DNA of 64,000 bases, from contig NC_135566.1 of the NCBI RefSeq assembly GCF_964340395.1, positions 23,408,135-23,472,134 of the forward strand. Direction: 5' to 3'. Within the stretch, counting starts at the first letter, position 1; every line of letters begins with the position of its first letter. A model generated the notes under the pieces. It did not search any database. It saw only the letters and a program-made list of their open reading frames with translations, and was not told the DNA's origin. The position numbers and the translations under genes are program-made. Positions 14,601 through 28,020 of the stretch are shown one piece after another. The stretch is from Glandiceps talaboti (taxonomy: Eukaryota > Hemichordata > Enteropneusta > Spengelidae).

Positions 14601-17500
14601 TTTTCACCAGTTTTGGTCCGAATTGGATAGGTTTTCGACCGGTTTGGACCGTTTAGACAGGTTGTGACCGGTTTGGACAGGTTCTGGACCGATTTTGATA
14701 TGTTTGCACAGGTTTTGACCAGTTTTGATCAGTTTTGACAGGTTTAAAACCGGTGTTGACTGGTTTTTATCAGTTTTGACTTGTTTGCACTAGTTTTAGA
14801 CCAGTTTGGACCAGTTTTGAAAGGTTTGGACAGGTTTTGACAAGTTTTGATGGGTTTTGAGTTGTTTGCACCTAGTTTTGACCGGTTTTGACCGGTTTGA
14901 CCTGTTTGCGACCGGTTGTGACCGGTAGGAATGGTTGTGGACAGGTTTTGACCGGTTTGGACAGGTTCTGGACCGGTTTTGATATGTTTGCACAGGTTTT
15001 GACCAGTTTTGATCAGTTTTGACAGGTTTAAAACCAGTGTTGACTGGTTTTTATCAGTTTTGACTTGTTTGCACTAGTTTTAGACCAGTATAGAATGGTT
15101 TTGTACAGGTTTGGACCGGTTTTGGATCGGTTTTGATATGTTTGCACATGTTTTGACCAGTTTGACCGGTTTGACCGGTTTGCGACAGGTTTTGACCAGT
15201 TTTGATCAGTTATGACCGGTTTAAAACCAGTGTTGACTGGTTTTGATCAGTTTTGACTTGTTTGCACTGGTTTTCGACCGGTTTTGAAAGGTTTGGACAG
15301 TTTTGACAAGTTTTGATCGGTTTTGACGGGTTTTGAGTTGATTGCACCTATTTTTGACCGGTTTGACCGGTTTGACCGGTTTGCGACAGGTTTTGACCAG
15401 TTTTGATCAGTTTTGATCGGTTTTAAATCGGTGTTGACTGGTTTTTATCAGTTTTGACTTGTTTGCACTAGTTTTAGACCAGTTTAGAATGGTTTTGGAC
15501 AGGTTTGGACCGGTTTTGGATCGGTTTTGATATGTTTGCACATGTTTTGACCAGTTTTGATCAGTTTTGACCGGTTTAAAACCAGTGTTGACTAGTTTTG
15601 ATCAGTTTTGACTTGTTTGCACTGGTTTTCGACCGGTTTTGAAAGGTTTGGACAGTTTTGACAAGTTTTGATCGGTTTTGACGGGTTTTGAGTTGATTGC
15701 ACCTATTTTTGACCGGTTTGACCGGTTTGACCGGTTTGCGACAGGTTTTGACCAGTTTTGATCAGTTTTGATCGGTTTTAAATCGGTGTTGACTGGTTTT
15801 GATCAGTTTTGACTTGTTTGCATTGGTTTTAGACTAGTTTGGATGGGTTTTCGACCGGTTTGGACCGGTTTTGAAAAGTTAGGACAGGTTTTGAAAAGTT
15901 TTGATCGGTTTTGACGGGTTTTGAGTTGTTTGCACCTATTTTTGACCAGTTTTCACTATTTTTAAACCGGTTTGCGACAGGTTTTGACCAGTTTTGATCG
16001 GTTTTAAACCGGTTTTGCCTCTTTTTGATCGGCTTTGACTTGTTTTCACCAGTTTTGGACTGGTTTCGATAGATTTCGACAGGTTTGAACCAGTTTAGAC
16101 AGGTTTTGACCAGTTTTGATCTGTTTTCACCTGATTATAACCAATTTGGAAGGTTTTGACCGGTATTGACTCATTTTCACCAGTTTTGGTCCGAATTGGA
16201 TAGGTTTTCGACCGGTTTGGACCGTTTAGACAGGTTGTGACCGGTTTGGACAGGTTCTGGACCGATTTTGATATGTTTGCACAGGTTTTGAACAGTTTTG
16301 ATCGGTTTAAAACCAGTGTTGACTGGTTTTGATCAGTTTTGACTTGTTTGCACTGGTTTTCGACCGGTTTTGAAAGGTTTGGACAGTTTTGACAAGTTTT
16401 GATCGGTTTTGACGGGTTTTGAGTTGATTGCACCTATTTTTGACCAGTTTGCGACAGGTTTTGACCAGTTTTGATCAGTTTTGATCGGTTTTAAATCGGT
16501 GTTGACTGGTTTTTATCAGTTTTGACTTGTTTGCATTGCTTTTAGACCAGTTTGGATGGGTTTTCGTCCGGTTTGGACCGGTTTTGAAAAGTTAGGACAG
16601 GTTTTGAAAAGTTTTGATCGGTTTTGACGGGTTTTGAGTTGTTTGCACCTATTTTTGACCAGTTTTCCCTATTTTTAAACCGGTGTTGACTGGTTTTTAT
16701 CAGTTTTGACTTGTTTGCACTAGTTTTAGACCAGTTTGGACCAGTTTTGAAAGGTTTGGACAGGTTTGGACAAGTTTTGATGGGTTTTGAGTTGTTTGCA
16801 CCTAGTTTTGACCGGTTTTGACCGGTTTGACCTGTTTGCGACCGGTTGTGACCGGTTTGGAATGGTTGTGGACAGGTTTTGACCGTTTTGGACAGGTTCT
16901 GGACCAGTTTTGATATGTTTGCACAGGTTTTGACCAGTTTTGATCAGTTTTAACAGGTTTAAAACCAGTGTTGACTGGTTTTTATCAGTTTTGACTTGTT
17001 TGCACTAGTTTTAGACCAGTATAGAATGGTTTTGTACAGGTTTGGACCGGTTTTGGATCGGTTTTGATATGTTTGCACATGTTTTGACCAGTTTGACCGG
17101 TTTGACCGGTTTGCGACAGGTTTTGACCAGTTTTGATCAGTTTTGACCGGTTTAAAACCAGTGTTGACTGGTTTTGATCAGTTTTGACTTGTTTGCACTG
17201 GTTTTCGACCGGTTTTGAAAGGTTTGGACAGTTTTGACAAGTTTTGATCGGTTTTGACGGGTTTTGAGTTGATTGCACCTATTTTTGACCGGTTTGACCG
17301 GTTTGACCGGTTTGCGACAGGTTTTGACCAGTTTTGATCAGTTTTGATCGGTTTTAAATCGGTGTTGACTGGTTTTTATCAGTTTTGACTTGTTTGCACT
17401 AGTTTTAGACCAGTTTAGAATGGTTTTGGACAGGTTTGGACCGGTTTTGGATCGGTTTTGATATGTTTGCACATGTTTTGACCAGTTTTGATCAGTTTTG
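11660..17500 (+). repeat. Irregular HOR block with shuffled modules
   Basis: The CGAATTGGATAGG marker falls at 11761, 13672, 14619 and 16192, giving uneven intervals (1911, 947, 1573 bp). The long interval contains three successive partial copies of the TTTAGAATGGTTTTGGAC module near 12,304, 12,650 and 12,964. The middle one is truncated and joins GATCAGTTTTGAATTG directly to a later module. Near 15,090-15,190 and 17,030-17,110 a variant module (TATAGAATGGTTTTGTACAG) is fused to GACCGGTTTGACCGG monomers. These are internal deletions and duplications of the same monomers, not foreign DNA. No gene was seen. Confidence 0.85.
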
Positions 17501-20500
17501 ACCGGTTTAAAACCAGTGTTGACTGGTTTTGATCAGTTTTGACTTGTTTGCACTGGTTTTCGACCGGTTTTGAAAGGTTTGGACAGTTTTGACAAGTTTT
17601 GATCGGTTTTGACGGGTTTTGAGTTGATTGCACCTATTTTTGACCGGTTTGACCGGTTTGACCGGTTTGCGACAGGTTTTGACCAGTTTTGATCTGTTTT
17701 CACCTGATTATAACCAATTTGGAAGGTTTTGACCGGTATTGACTCATTTTCACCAGTTTTGGTCCGCCTTGGATAGGTTTTCGACCGGTTTGGACCGTTT
17801 AGACAGGTTGTGACCGGTTTGGAATGGTTGTGGACAGGTTTTGACCGGTTTGGACAGGTTCTGGACCGGTTTTGATATGTTTGCACAGGTTTTGACCAGT
17901 TTTGATCAGTTTTGACTGGTTTAAAACCAGTGTTGACTGGTTTTTATCAGTTTTGACTTGTTTGCACTAGTTTTAGACCAGTTTGGACCGGTTTTGAAAG
18001 GTTTGGACAGGTTTTGACAAGTTTTGATGGGTTTTGAGTTGTTTGCACCTAGTTTTGACCGGTTTTGACCGGTTTGACCTGTTTGCGACAGGTTTTGACC
18101 AGTTTTGATCAGTTTTGATCGGTTTTAAATCGGTGTTGACTGGTTTTGATCAGTTTTGACTTGTTTGCATTGGTTTTAGACCAGTTTGGATGGTTTTTCG
18201 ACCGGTTTGGACCGGTTTTGAAAAGTTAGGACAGGTTTTGAAAAGTTTTTATCGGTTTTGACGGGTTTTGAGTTGTTTGCACCTATTTTTGACCAGTTTT
18301 CCCTATTTTTAAACCGGTTTGCGACAGGTTTTGACCAGTTTTGATCGGTTTTAAACCGGTTTTGCATCTTTTTGATCGGCTTTGACTTGTTTTCACCAGT
18401 TTTGGACTGGTTTCGATAGATTTCGACAGGTTTTGACCAGTTTTGATCTGTTTCACCTGATTATAACCAATTTGGAAGGTTTTGACCGGTATTGACTCAT
18501 TTTCACCAGTTTTGGTCCGAATTGGATAGGTTTTCGACCGGTTTGGACCGTTTGCACAGGTTTTGACCAGTTTTGACAGGTTTAAAACCGGTGTTGACTG
18601 GTTTTTATCAGTTTTGACTTGTTTGCACTAGTTTTAGACCAGTTTGGACCAGTTTTGAAAGGTTTGGACAGGTTTTGACAAGTTTTGATGGGTTTTGAGT
18701 TGTTTGCACCTAGTTTTGACCGGTTTTGACCGGTTTGACCTGTTTGCGACCGGTTGTGACCGGTTTGGAATGGTTGTGGACAGGTTTTGACCGGTTTGGA
18801 CAGGTTCTGGACCGGTTTTGATATGTTTGCACAGGTTTTGACCAGTTTTGATCAGTTTTGACAGGTTTAAAACCAGTGTTGACTGGTTTTTATCAGTTTT
18901 GACTTGTTTGCACTAGTTTTAGACCAGTTTAGAATGGTTTTGGACAGGTTTGGACCGGTTTTGGATCGGTTTTGATATGTTTGCACATGTTTTGACCAGT
19001 TTTGATCAGTTTTGACCGGTTTAAAACCAGTGTTGACTGGTTTTGATCAGTTTTGACTTGTTTGCACTGGTTTTCGACCGGTTTTGAAAGGTTTGGACAG
19101 TTTTGACAAGTTTTGATCGGTTTTGAAGGGTTTTGAGTTGTTTGCACCTATTTTTGACCAGTTTTCCCTATTTTTAAACCGGTTTGCGACAGGTTTTGAC
19201 CAGTTTTGATCGGTTTTAAACCGGTTTTGCCTCTTTTTGATCGGCTTTGACTTGTTTTCACCAGTTTTGGACTGGTTTCGATAGATTTCGACAGGTTTTG
19301 ACCAGTTTTGATCTGTTTTCACCTGATTATAACCAATTTGGAAGGTTTTGACCGGTATTGACTCATTTTCACCAGTTTTGGTCCGAATTGGATAGGTTTT
19401 CGACCGGTTTGGACCGTTTGCACAGGTTTTGACCAGTTTTGACAGGTTTAAAACCGGTGTTGACTGGTTTTTATCAGTTTTGACTTGTTTGCACTAGTTT
19501 TAGACCACTTTGGACCAGTTTTGAAAGGTTTGGACAGGTTTTGACAAGTTTTGATGGGTTTTGATTTGTTTGCACCTAGTTTTGACCGGTTTTGACCGGT
19601 TTGACCTGTTTGCGACCGGTTGTGACCGGTTTGGAATGGTTGTGGACAGGTTTTGACCGGTTTGGACAGGTTCTGGACCGGTTTTGATATGTTTGCACAG
19701 GTTTTGACCAGTTTTGATCAGTTTTGACAGGTTTAAAACCAGTGTTGACTGGTTTTTATCAGTTTTGACTTGTTTGCACTAGTTTTAGACCAGTTTAGAA
19801 TGGTTTTGGACAGGTTTGGACCGGTTTTGGATCGGTTTTGATATGTTTGCACATGTTTTGACCAGTTTTGATCAGTTTTGACCGGTTTAAAACCAGTGTT
19901 GACTGGTTTTGATCAGTTTTGACTTGTTTGCACTGGTTTTCGACCGGTTTTGAAAGGTTTGGACAGTTTTGAAAAGTTTTGATCGGTTTTGACGGGTTTT
20001 GAGTTGTTTGCACCTATTTTTGACCAGTTTTCCCTATTTTTAAACCGGTTTGCGACAGGTTTTGACCAGTTTTGATCGGTTTTAAACCGGCTTTGCCTCT
20101 TTTTGATCGGCTTTGACTTGTTTTCACCAGTTTTGGACTGGTTTCGATAGATTTCGACAGGTTTTGACCAGTTTTGATCTGTTTTCACCTGATTATAACC
20201 AATTTGGAAGGTTTTGACCGGTATTGACTCATTTTCACCAGTTTCGGTCCGAATTGGATAGGTTTTCGACCGGTTTGGACCGTTTAGACAGGTTGTGACC
20301 GGTTTGGACAGGTTTTGAGTTGATTGCACCTATTTTTGACCGGTTTGACCGGTTTGACCGGTTTGCGACAGGTTTTGACCAGTTTTGATCAGTTTTGATC
20401 GATTTTAAACCAGTGTTGACTGGTTTTGACCAGTTTTGACTTGTTTGCACTGGTTTTCGACCGGTTTTGAAAGGTTTGGACAGTTTTGACAAGTTTTGAT

Positions 20501-21115
20501 CGGTTTTGACGGGTTTTGAGTTGATTGCACCTATTTTTGACCGGTTTGACCGGTTTGACCGGTTTGCAACAGGTTTTGACCAGTTTTGATCATTTTTGAT
20601 CGGTTTTAAATCGGTGTTGACTGGTTTTGATCAGTTTTGACTTGTTTGCATTGGTTTTAGACCAGTTTGGATGGGTTTTCGACCGGTTTGGACCGGTTTT
20701 GAAAAGTTAGGACAGGTTTTGAAAAGTTTTGATCGGTTTTGACGGGTTTTGAGTTGTTTGCACCTATTTTTGACCAGTTTTCACTATTTTTAAACCGGTT
20801 TGCGACAGGTTTTGACCAGTTTTGATCGGTTTTAAACCGGTTTTGCCTCTTTTTGATCGGCTTTGACTTGTTTTCACCAGTTTTGGACTGGTTTCGATAG
20901 ATTTCGACAGGTTTGAACCAGTTTAGACAGGTTTTGACCAGTTTTGATCTGTTTTCACCTGATTATAACCAATTTGGAAGGTTTTGACCGGTATTGACTC
21001 ATTTTCACCAGTTTTGGTCCGAATTGGATAGGTTTTCGACCGGTTTGGACCGTTTAGACAGGTTGTGACCGGTTTGGACAGGTTCTGGACCGATTTTGAT
21101 ATGTTTGCACAGGTT
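17500..21115 (+). repeat. 3.6 kb duplicated segment, copy 1 (offset 4,281 bp)
   Basis: Landmarks here recur exactly 4,281 bp downstream: 17,533 to 21,814, 18,929 to 23,210, 19,047 to 23,328, 19,913 to 24,194 and 20,235 to 24,516. Shared private variants include the GTCCGCCTTGG box form (17,765 and 22,046), a one-T-shorter CTGTTTCACCTG (near 18,449 and 22,730), GAAGGGTTTTGAG (near 19,126 and 23,407) and CAGTTTCGGTCCG (near 20,240 and 24,521). Similarity starts near 17,500 and stops near 21,115, where GAACACTTTTGATCGG in this copy faces GACCAGTTTTGACAGG in the other. Only scattered single-base differences separate the copies, so the duplication is recent relative to the array. Confidence 0.85.
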
Positions 21116-21780
21116 TTGAACACTTTTGATCGGTTTAAAACCAGTGTTGACTGGTTTTGATCAGTTTTGACTTGTTTGCACTGGTTTTCGACCGGTTTTG
21201 AAAGGTTTGGACAGTTTTGACAAGTTTTGATCGGTTTTGACGGGTTTTGAGTTGATTGCACCTATTTTTGACCGGTTTGCGACAGGTTTTGACCAGTTTT
21301 GATTAGTTTTGATCGGTTTTAAATCGGTGTTGACTGGTTTTTATCAGTTTTGACTTGTTTGCATTGGTTTTAGACCAGTTTGGATGGGTTTTCGTCCGGT
21401 TTGGACCGGTTTTGAAAAGTTAGGACAGGTTTTGAAAAGTTTTTGATCGGTTTTGACGGGTTTTGAGTTGTTTGCACCTATTTTTGACCAGTTTTCCTTA
21501 TTTTTAAACCGGTGTTGACTGGTTTTTATCAGTTTTGACTTATTTGCACTAGTTTTAGACCAGTTTGGACCAGTTTTGAAAGGTTTGGACAGGTTTTGAC
21601 AAGTTTTGATGGGTTTTGAGTTGTTTGCACCTAGTTTTGACCGGTTTTGACCGGTTTGACCTGTTTGCGACCGGTTGTGACCGGTTTGGAATGGTTGTGG
21701 ACAGGTTTTGACCGTTTTGGACAGGTTCTGGACCGGTTTTGATATGTTTGCACAGGTTTTGACCAGTTTTGATCAGTTTT
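21116..21780 (+). repeat. HOR spacer between the 4,281 bp-offset copies
   Basis: This stretch carries the GAACACTTTTGATCGG variant and the string CCTTATTTTTAAACCGG, a version of the CCCTATTTTTAAACCGG join found throughout 26,700-39,700. It resembles the segment about 5,613 bp downstream (for example 20,923-21,261 against 26,536-26,874). It contains only satellite monomers. Confidence 0.75.
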
Positions 21781-24700
21781 GACAGGTTTAAAACCAGTGT
21801 TGACTGGTTTTTATCAGTTTTGACTTGTTTGCACTGGTTTTCGACCGGTTTTGAAAGGTTTGGACAGTTTTGACAAGTTTTGATCGGTTTTGACGGGTTT
21901 TGAGTTGATTGCACCTATTTTTGACCGGTTTGACCGGTTTGACCGGTTTGCGACAGGTTTTGACCAGTTTTGATCTGTTTTCACCTGATTATAACCAATT
22001 TGGAAGGTTTTGACCGGTATTGACTCATTTTCACCAGTTTTGGTCCGCCTTGGATAGGTTTTCGACCGGTTTGGACCGTTTAGACAGGTTGTGACCGGTT
22101 TGGAATGGTTGTGGATAGGTTTTGACCGGTTTGGACAGGTTCTGGACCGGTTTTGATATGTTTGCACAGGTTTTGACCAGTTTTGATCAGTTTTGACTGG
22201 TTTAAAACCAGTGTTGACTGGTTTTTATCAGTTTTGACTTGTTTGCACTAGTTTTAGACCAGTTTGGACCGGTTTTGAAAGGTTTGGACAGGTTTTGACA
22301 AGTTTTGATGGGTTTTGAGTTGTTTGCACCTAGTTTTGACCGGTTTTGACCGGTTTGACCTGTTTGCGACAGGTTTTGACCAGTTTTGATCAGTTTTGAT
22401 CGGTTTTAAATCGGTGTTGACTGGTTTTGATCAGTTTTGACTTGTTTGCATTGGTTTTAGACCAGTTTGGATGGTTTTTCGACCGGTTTGGACCGGTTTT
22501 GAAAAGTTAGGACAGGTTTTGAAAAGTTTTGATCGGTTTTGACGGGTTTTGAGTTGTTTGCACCTATTTTTGACCAGTTTTCCCTATTTTTAAACCGGTT
22601 TGCGACAGGTTTTGACCAGTTTTGATCGGTTTTAAACCGGTTTTGCCTCTTTTTGATCGGCTTTGACTTGTTTTCACCAGTTTTGGACTGGTTTCGATAG
22701 ATTTCGACAGGTTTTGACCAGTTTTGATCTGTTTCACCTGATTATAACCAATTTGGAAGGTTTTGACCGGTATTGACTCATTTTCACCAGTTTTGGTCCG
22801 AATTGGATAGGTTTTCGACCGGTTTGGACCGTTTGCACAGGTTTTGACCAGTTTTGACAGGTTTAAAACCGGTGTTGACTGGTTTTTATCAGTTTTGACT
22901 TGTTTGCACTAGTTTTAGACCAGTTTGGACCAGTTTTGAAAGGTTTGGACAGGTTTAGACAAGTTTTGTTGGGTTTTGAGTTGTTTGCACCTAGTTTTGA
23001 CCGGTTTTGACCGGTTTGACCTGTTTGCGACCGGTTGTGACCGGTTTGGAATGGTTGTGGACAGGTTTTGACCGGTTTGGACAGGTTCTGGACCGGTTTT
23101 GATATGTTTGCACAGGTTTTGACCAGTTTTGATCAGTTTTGACAGGTTTAAAACCAGTGTTGACTGGTTTTTATCAGTTTTGACTTGTTTGCACTAGTTT
23201 TAGACCAGTTTAGAATGGTTTTGGACAGGTTTGGACCGGTTTTGGATCGGTTTTGATATGTTTGCACATGTTTTGACCAGTTTTGATCAGTTTTGACCGG
23301 TTTAAAACCAGTGTTGACTGGTTTTGATCAGTTTTGACTTGTTTGCACTGGTTTTCGACCGGTTTTGAAAGGTTTGGACAGTTTTGACAAGTTTTGATCG
23401 GTTTTGAAGGGTTTTGAGTTGTTTGCACCTATTTTTGACCAGTTTTCCCTATTTTTAAACCGGTTTGCGACAGGTTTTGACCAGTTTTGATCGGTTTTAA
23501 ACCGGTTTTGCCTCTTTTTGATCGGCTTTGACTTGTTTTCACCAGTTTTGGACTGGTTCCGATAGATTTCGACAGGTTTTGACCAGTTTTGATCTGTTTT
23601 CACCTGATTATAACCAATTTGGAAGGTTTTGACCGGTATTGACTCATTTTCACCAGTTTTGGTCCGAATTGGATAGGTTTTCGACCGGTTTGGACCGTTT
23701 GCACAGGTTTTGACCAGTTTTGACAGGTTTAAAACCGGTGTTGACTGGTTTTTATCAGTTTTGACTTGTTTGCACTAGTTTTAGACCAGTTTGGACCAGT
23801 TTTGAAAGGTTTGGATAGGTTTTGACAAGTTTTGATGGGTTTTGAGTTGTTTGCACCTAGTTTTGACCGGTTTTGACCGGTTTGACCTGTTTGCGACCGG
23901 TTGTGACCGGTTTGGAATGGTTGTGGACAGGTTTTGACCGGTTTGGACAGGTTCTGGACCGGTTTTGATATGTTTGCACAGGTTTTGACCAGTTTTGATC
24001 AGTTTTGACAGGTTTAAAACCAGTGTTGACTGGTTTTTATCAGTTTTGACTTGTTTGCACTAGTTTTAGACCAGTTTAGAATGGTTTTGGACAGGTTTGG
24101 ACCGGTTTTGGATCGGTTTTGATATGTTTGCACATGTTTTGACCAGTTTTGATCAGTTTTGACCTGTTTAAAACCAGTGTTGACTGGTTTTGATCAGTTT
24201 TGACTTGTTTGTACTGGTTTTCGACCGGTTTTGAAAGGTTTGGACAGTTTTGAAAAGTTTTGATCGGTTTTGACGGGTTTTGAGTTGTTTGCACCTATTT
24301 TTGACAAGTTTTCCCTATTTTTAAACCGGTTTGCGACAGGTTTTGACCAGTTTTGATCGGTTTTAAACCGGTTTTGCCTCTTTTTGATCGGCTTTGACTT
24401 GTTTTCACCAGTTTTGGACTGGTTTCGATAGATTTCGACAGGTTTTGACCAGTTTTGATCTGTTTTCACCTGATTATAACCAATTTGGAAGGTTTTGACC
24501 GGTATTGACTCATTTTCACCAGTTTCGGTCCGAATTGGATAGGTTTTCGACCGGTTTGGACCGTTTAGACAGGTTGTGACCGGTTTGGACAGGTTTTGAG
24601 TTGATTGCACCTATTTTTGACCGGTTTGACCGGTTTGACCGGTTTGCGACAGGTTTTGACCAGTTTTGATCAGTTTTGATCGATTTTAAACCAGTGTTGA

Positions 24701-25395
24701 CTGGTTTTGACCAGTTTTGACTTGTTTGCACTGGTTTTCGACCGGTTTTGAAAGGTTTGGACAGTTTTGACAAGTTTTGATCGGTTTTGACGGGTTTTGA
24801 GTTGATTGCACCTATTTTTGACCGGTTTGACCGGTTTGACCGGTTTGCAACAGGTTTTGACCAGTTTTCATCAGTTTTGATCGGTTTTAAATCGGTGTTG
24901 ACTGGTTTTGATCAGTTTTGACTTGTTTGCATTGGTTTTAGACCAGTTTGGATGGGTTTTCGACCGGTTTGGACCGGTTTTGAAAAGTTAGGACAGGTTT
25001 TGAAAAGTTTTGATCGGTTTTGACGGGTTTTGAGTTGTTTGCACCTATTTTTGACCAGTTTTCCCTATTTTTAAACCGGTTTGCGACAGGTTTTGACCAG
25101 TTTTGATCGGTTTTAAACCGGTTTTGCCTCTTTTTTTATCGGCTTTGACTTGTTTTCACCAGTTTTGGACTGGTTTCTATAAATTTCGACAGGTTTGAAC
25201 CAGTTTAGACAGGTTTTGACCAGTTTTGATCTGTTTTCACCTGATTATAACCAATTTGGAAGGTTTTGACCGGTATTGACTCATTTTCACCAGTTTTGGT
25301 CCGAATTGGATAGGTTTTCGACCGGTTTGGACCGTTTAGACAGGTTGTGACCGGTTTGGACAGGTTCTGGACCGATTTTGATATGTTTGCACAGG
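21781..25395 (+). repeat. 3.6 kb duplicated segment, copy 2 (offset 4,281 bp)
   Basis: This is the second copy of the segment at 17,500-21,115. It keeps the same order of HOR variants and the same private changes, with a few new ones: TTTTGTTGGG near 22,965, GACCTGTTTAAAACC near 24,162, GTTTGTACTGG near 24,209, and a TTTTTTTATCGG run near 25,132. These changes sort by copy, as expected after duplication. No gene was seen. Confidence 0.85.
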
Positions 25396-28020
25396 TTTTG
25401 ACCAGTTTTGACAGGTTTAAAACCGGTGTTGACCGGTTTTTATCAGTTTTGACTTGTTTGCACTAGTTTTAGACCAGTTTGGACCAGTTTTGAAAGGTTT
25501 GGACAGGTTTTGACAAGTTTTGATGGGTTTTGAGTTGTTTGCACCTAGTTTTGACCGGTTTTGACCGGTTTGACCTGTTTGCGACCGGTTGTGACCGGTT
25601 TGGAATGGTTGTGGACAGGTTTTGACCGGTTTGGACAGGTTCTGGACCGGTTTTGATATGTTTGCACAGGTTTTGACCAGTTTTTATCAGTTTTGACAGG
25701 TTTAAAACCAGTGTTGACTGGTTTTTATCAGTTTTGACTTGTTTGCACTAGTTTTAGACCAGTATAGAATGGTTTTGTACAGTTTTGGACCGGTTTTGCA
25801 TCGGTTTTGATATGTTTGCACATGTTTTGACCAGTTTGACCGGTTTGACCGGTTTGCGACAGGTTTTGACCAGTTTTGATCAGTTTTGACCGGTTTAAAA
25901 CCAGTGTTGACTGGTTTTGATCAGTTTTGACTTGTTTGCACTGGTTTTCGACCGGTTTTGAAAGGTTTGGACAGTTTTGACAAGTTTTGATCGGTTTTGA
26001 CGGGTTTTGAGTTGATTGCACCTATTTTTGACCGGTTTGATCGGTTTGACCGGTTTGCGACAGGTTTTGACCAGTTTTGATCAGTTTTGATCGGTTTTAA
26101 ATCGGTGTTGACTGGTTTTTATCAGTTTTGACTTGTTTGCACTAGTTTTAGACCAGTTTAGAATGGTTTTGGACAGGTTTGGACCGGTTTTGGATCGGTT
26201 TTGATATGTTTGCACATGTTTTGACCAGTTTTGATCAGTTTTGACCGGTTTAAAACCAGTGTTGACTGGTTTTGATCAGTTTTGACTTGTTTGCACTGGT
26301 TTTCGACCGGTTTTGAAAGGTTTGGACAGTTTTGACAAGTTTTGATCGGTTTTGACGGGTTTTGAGTTGTTTGCACCTATTTTTGACCAGTTTTCACTAT
26401 TTTTAAACCGGTTTGCGACAGGTTTTGACCAGTTTTGATCGGTTTTAAACCGGTTTTGCCTCTTTTTGATCGGCTTTGACTTGTTTTCACCAGTTTTGGA
26501 CTGGTTTCGATAGATTTCGACAGGTTTGAACCAGTTTAGACAGGTTTTGACCAGTTTTGATCTGTTTTCACCTGATTATAACCAATTTGGATGGTTTTGA
26601 CCGGTATTGACTCATTTTCACCAGTTTTGGTCCGAATTGGATAGGTTTTCGACCGGTTTGGACCGTTTAGACAGGTTGTGACCGGTTTGGACAGGTTCTG
26701 GACCGATTTTGATATGTTTGCACAGGTTTTGAACACTTTTGATCGGTTTAAAACCAGTGTTGACTGGTTTTGATCAGTTTTGACTTGTTTGCACTGGTTT
26801 TCGACCGGTTTTGAAAGGTTTGGACAGTTTTGACAAGTTTTGATCGGTTTTGACGGGTTTTGAGTTGATTGCACCTATTTTTGACCGGTTTGCGACAGGT
26901 TTTGACCAGTTTTGATCAGTTTTGATCGGTTTTAAATCGGTGTTGACTGGTTTTTATCAGTTTTGACTTGTTTGCATTGCTTTTAGACCAGTTTGGATGG
27001 GTTTTCGTCCGGTTTGGACCGGTTTTGAAAAGTTAGGACAGGTTTTGAAAAGTTTTGATCGGTTTTGACGGGTTTTGAGTTGTTTGCACCTATTTTTGAC
27101 CAGTTTTCCCTATTTTTAAACCGGTGTTGACTGGTTTTTATCAGTTTTGACTTGTTTGCACTAGTTTTAGACCAGTTTGGACCAGTTTTGAAAGGTTTGG
27201 ACAGGTTTTGACAAGTTTTGATGGGTTTTGAGTTGTTTGCACCTAGTTTTGACCGGTTTTGACCGGTTTGACCTGTTTGCGACCGGTTGTGACCGGTTTG
27301 GAATGGTTGTGGACAGGTTTTGACCGTTTTGGACAGGTTCTGGACCGGTTTTGATATGTTTGCACAGGTTTTGACCAGTTTTGATCAGTTTTGACAGGTT
27401 TAAAACCAGTGTTGACTGGTTTTTATCAGTTTTGACTTGTTTGCACTAGTTTTAGACCAGTATAGAATGGTTTTGTACAGTTTTGGACCGGTTTTGCATC
27501 GGTTTTGATATGTTTGCACATGTTTTGACCAGTTTGACCGGTTTGACCGGTTTGCGACAGGTTTTGACCAGTTTTGATCAGTTTTGACCGGTTTAAAACC
27601 AGTGTTGACTGGTTTTGATCAGTTTTGACTTGTTTGCACTGGTTTTCGACCGGTTTTGAAAGGTTTGGACAGTTTTGACAAGTTTTGATCGGTTTTGACG
27701 GGTTTTGAGTTGATTGCACCTATTTTTGACCGGTTTGACCGGTTTGACCGGTTTGCGACAGGTTTTGAAAAGTTTTGATCAGTTTTGATCGGTTTTAAAT
27801 CGGTGTTGACTGGTTTTGATCAGTTTTGACTTGTTTGCATTGGTTTTAGACCAGTTTGGATGGGTTTTCGACCGGTTTGGACCGGTTTTGAAAAGTTAGG
27901 ACAGGTTTTGAAAAGTTTTGATCGGTTTTGACGGGTTTTGAGTTGTTTGCACCTATTTTTGACCAGTTTTCACTATTTTTAAACCGGTTTGCGACAGGTT
28001 TTGACCAGTTTTGATCTGTT
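25396..28020 (+). repeat. Mixed HOR block
   Basis: Two copies of a TATAGAATGGTTTTGTACAG module, both with GTTTTGCATCGG, lie 1,698 bp apart (near 25,728 and 27,426). Marker boxes are at about 25,241 and 26,571. The block leads into the box-free family: the join CCCTATTTTTAAACCGGTG appears at about 27,107. Only satellite monomers are present. Confidence 0.8.
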
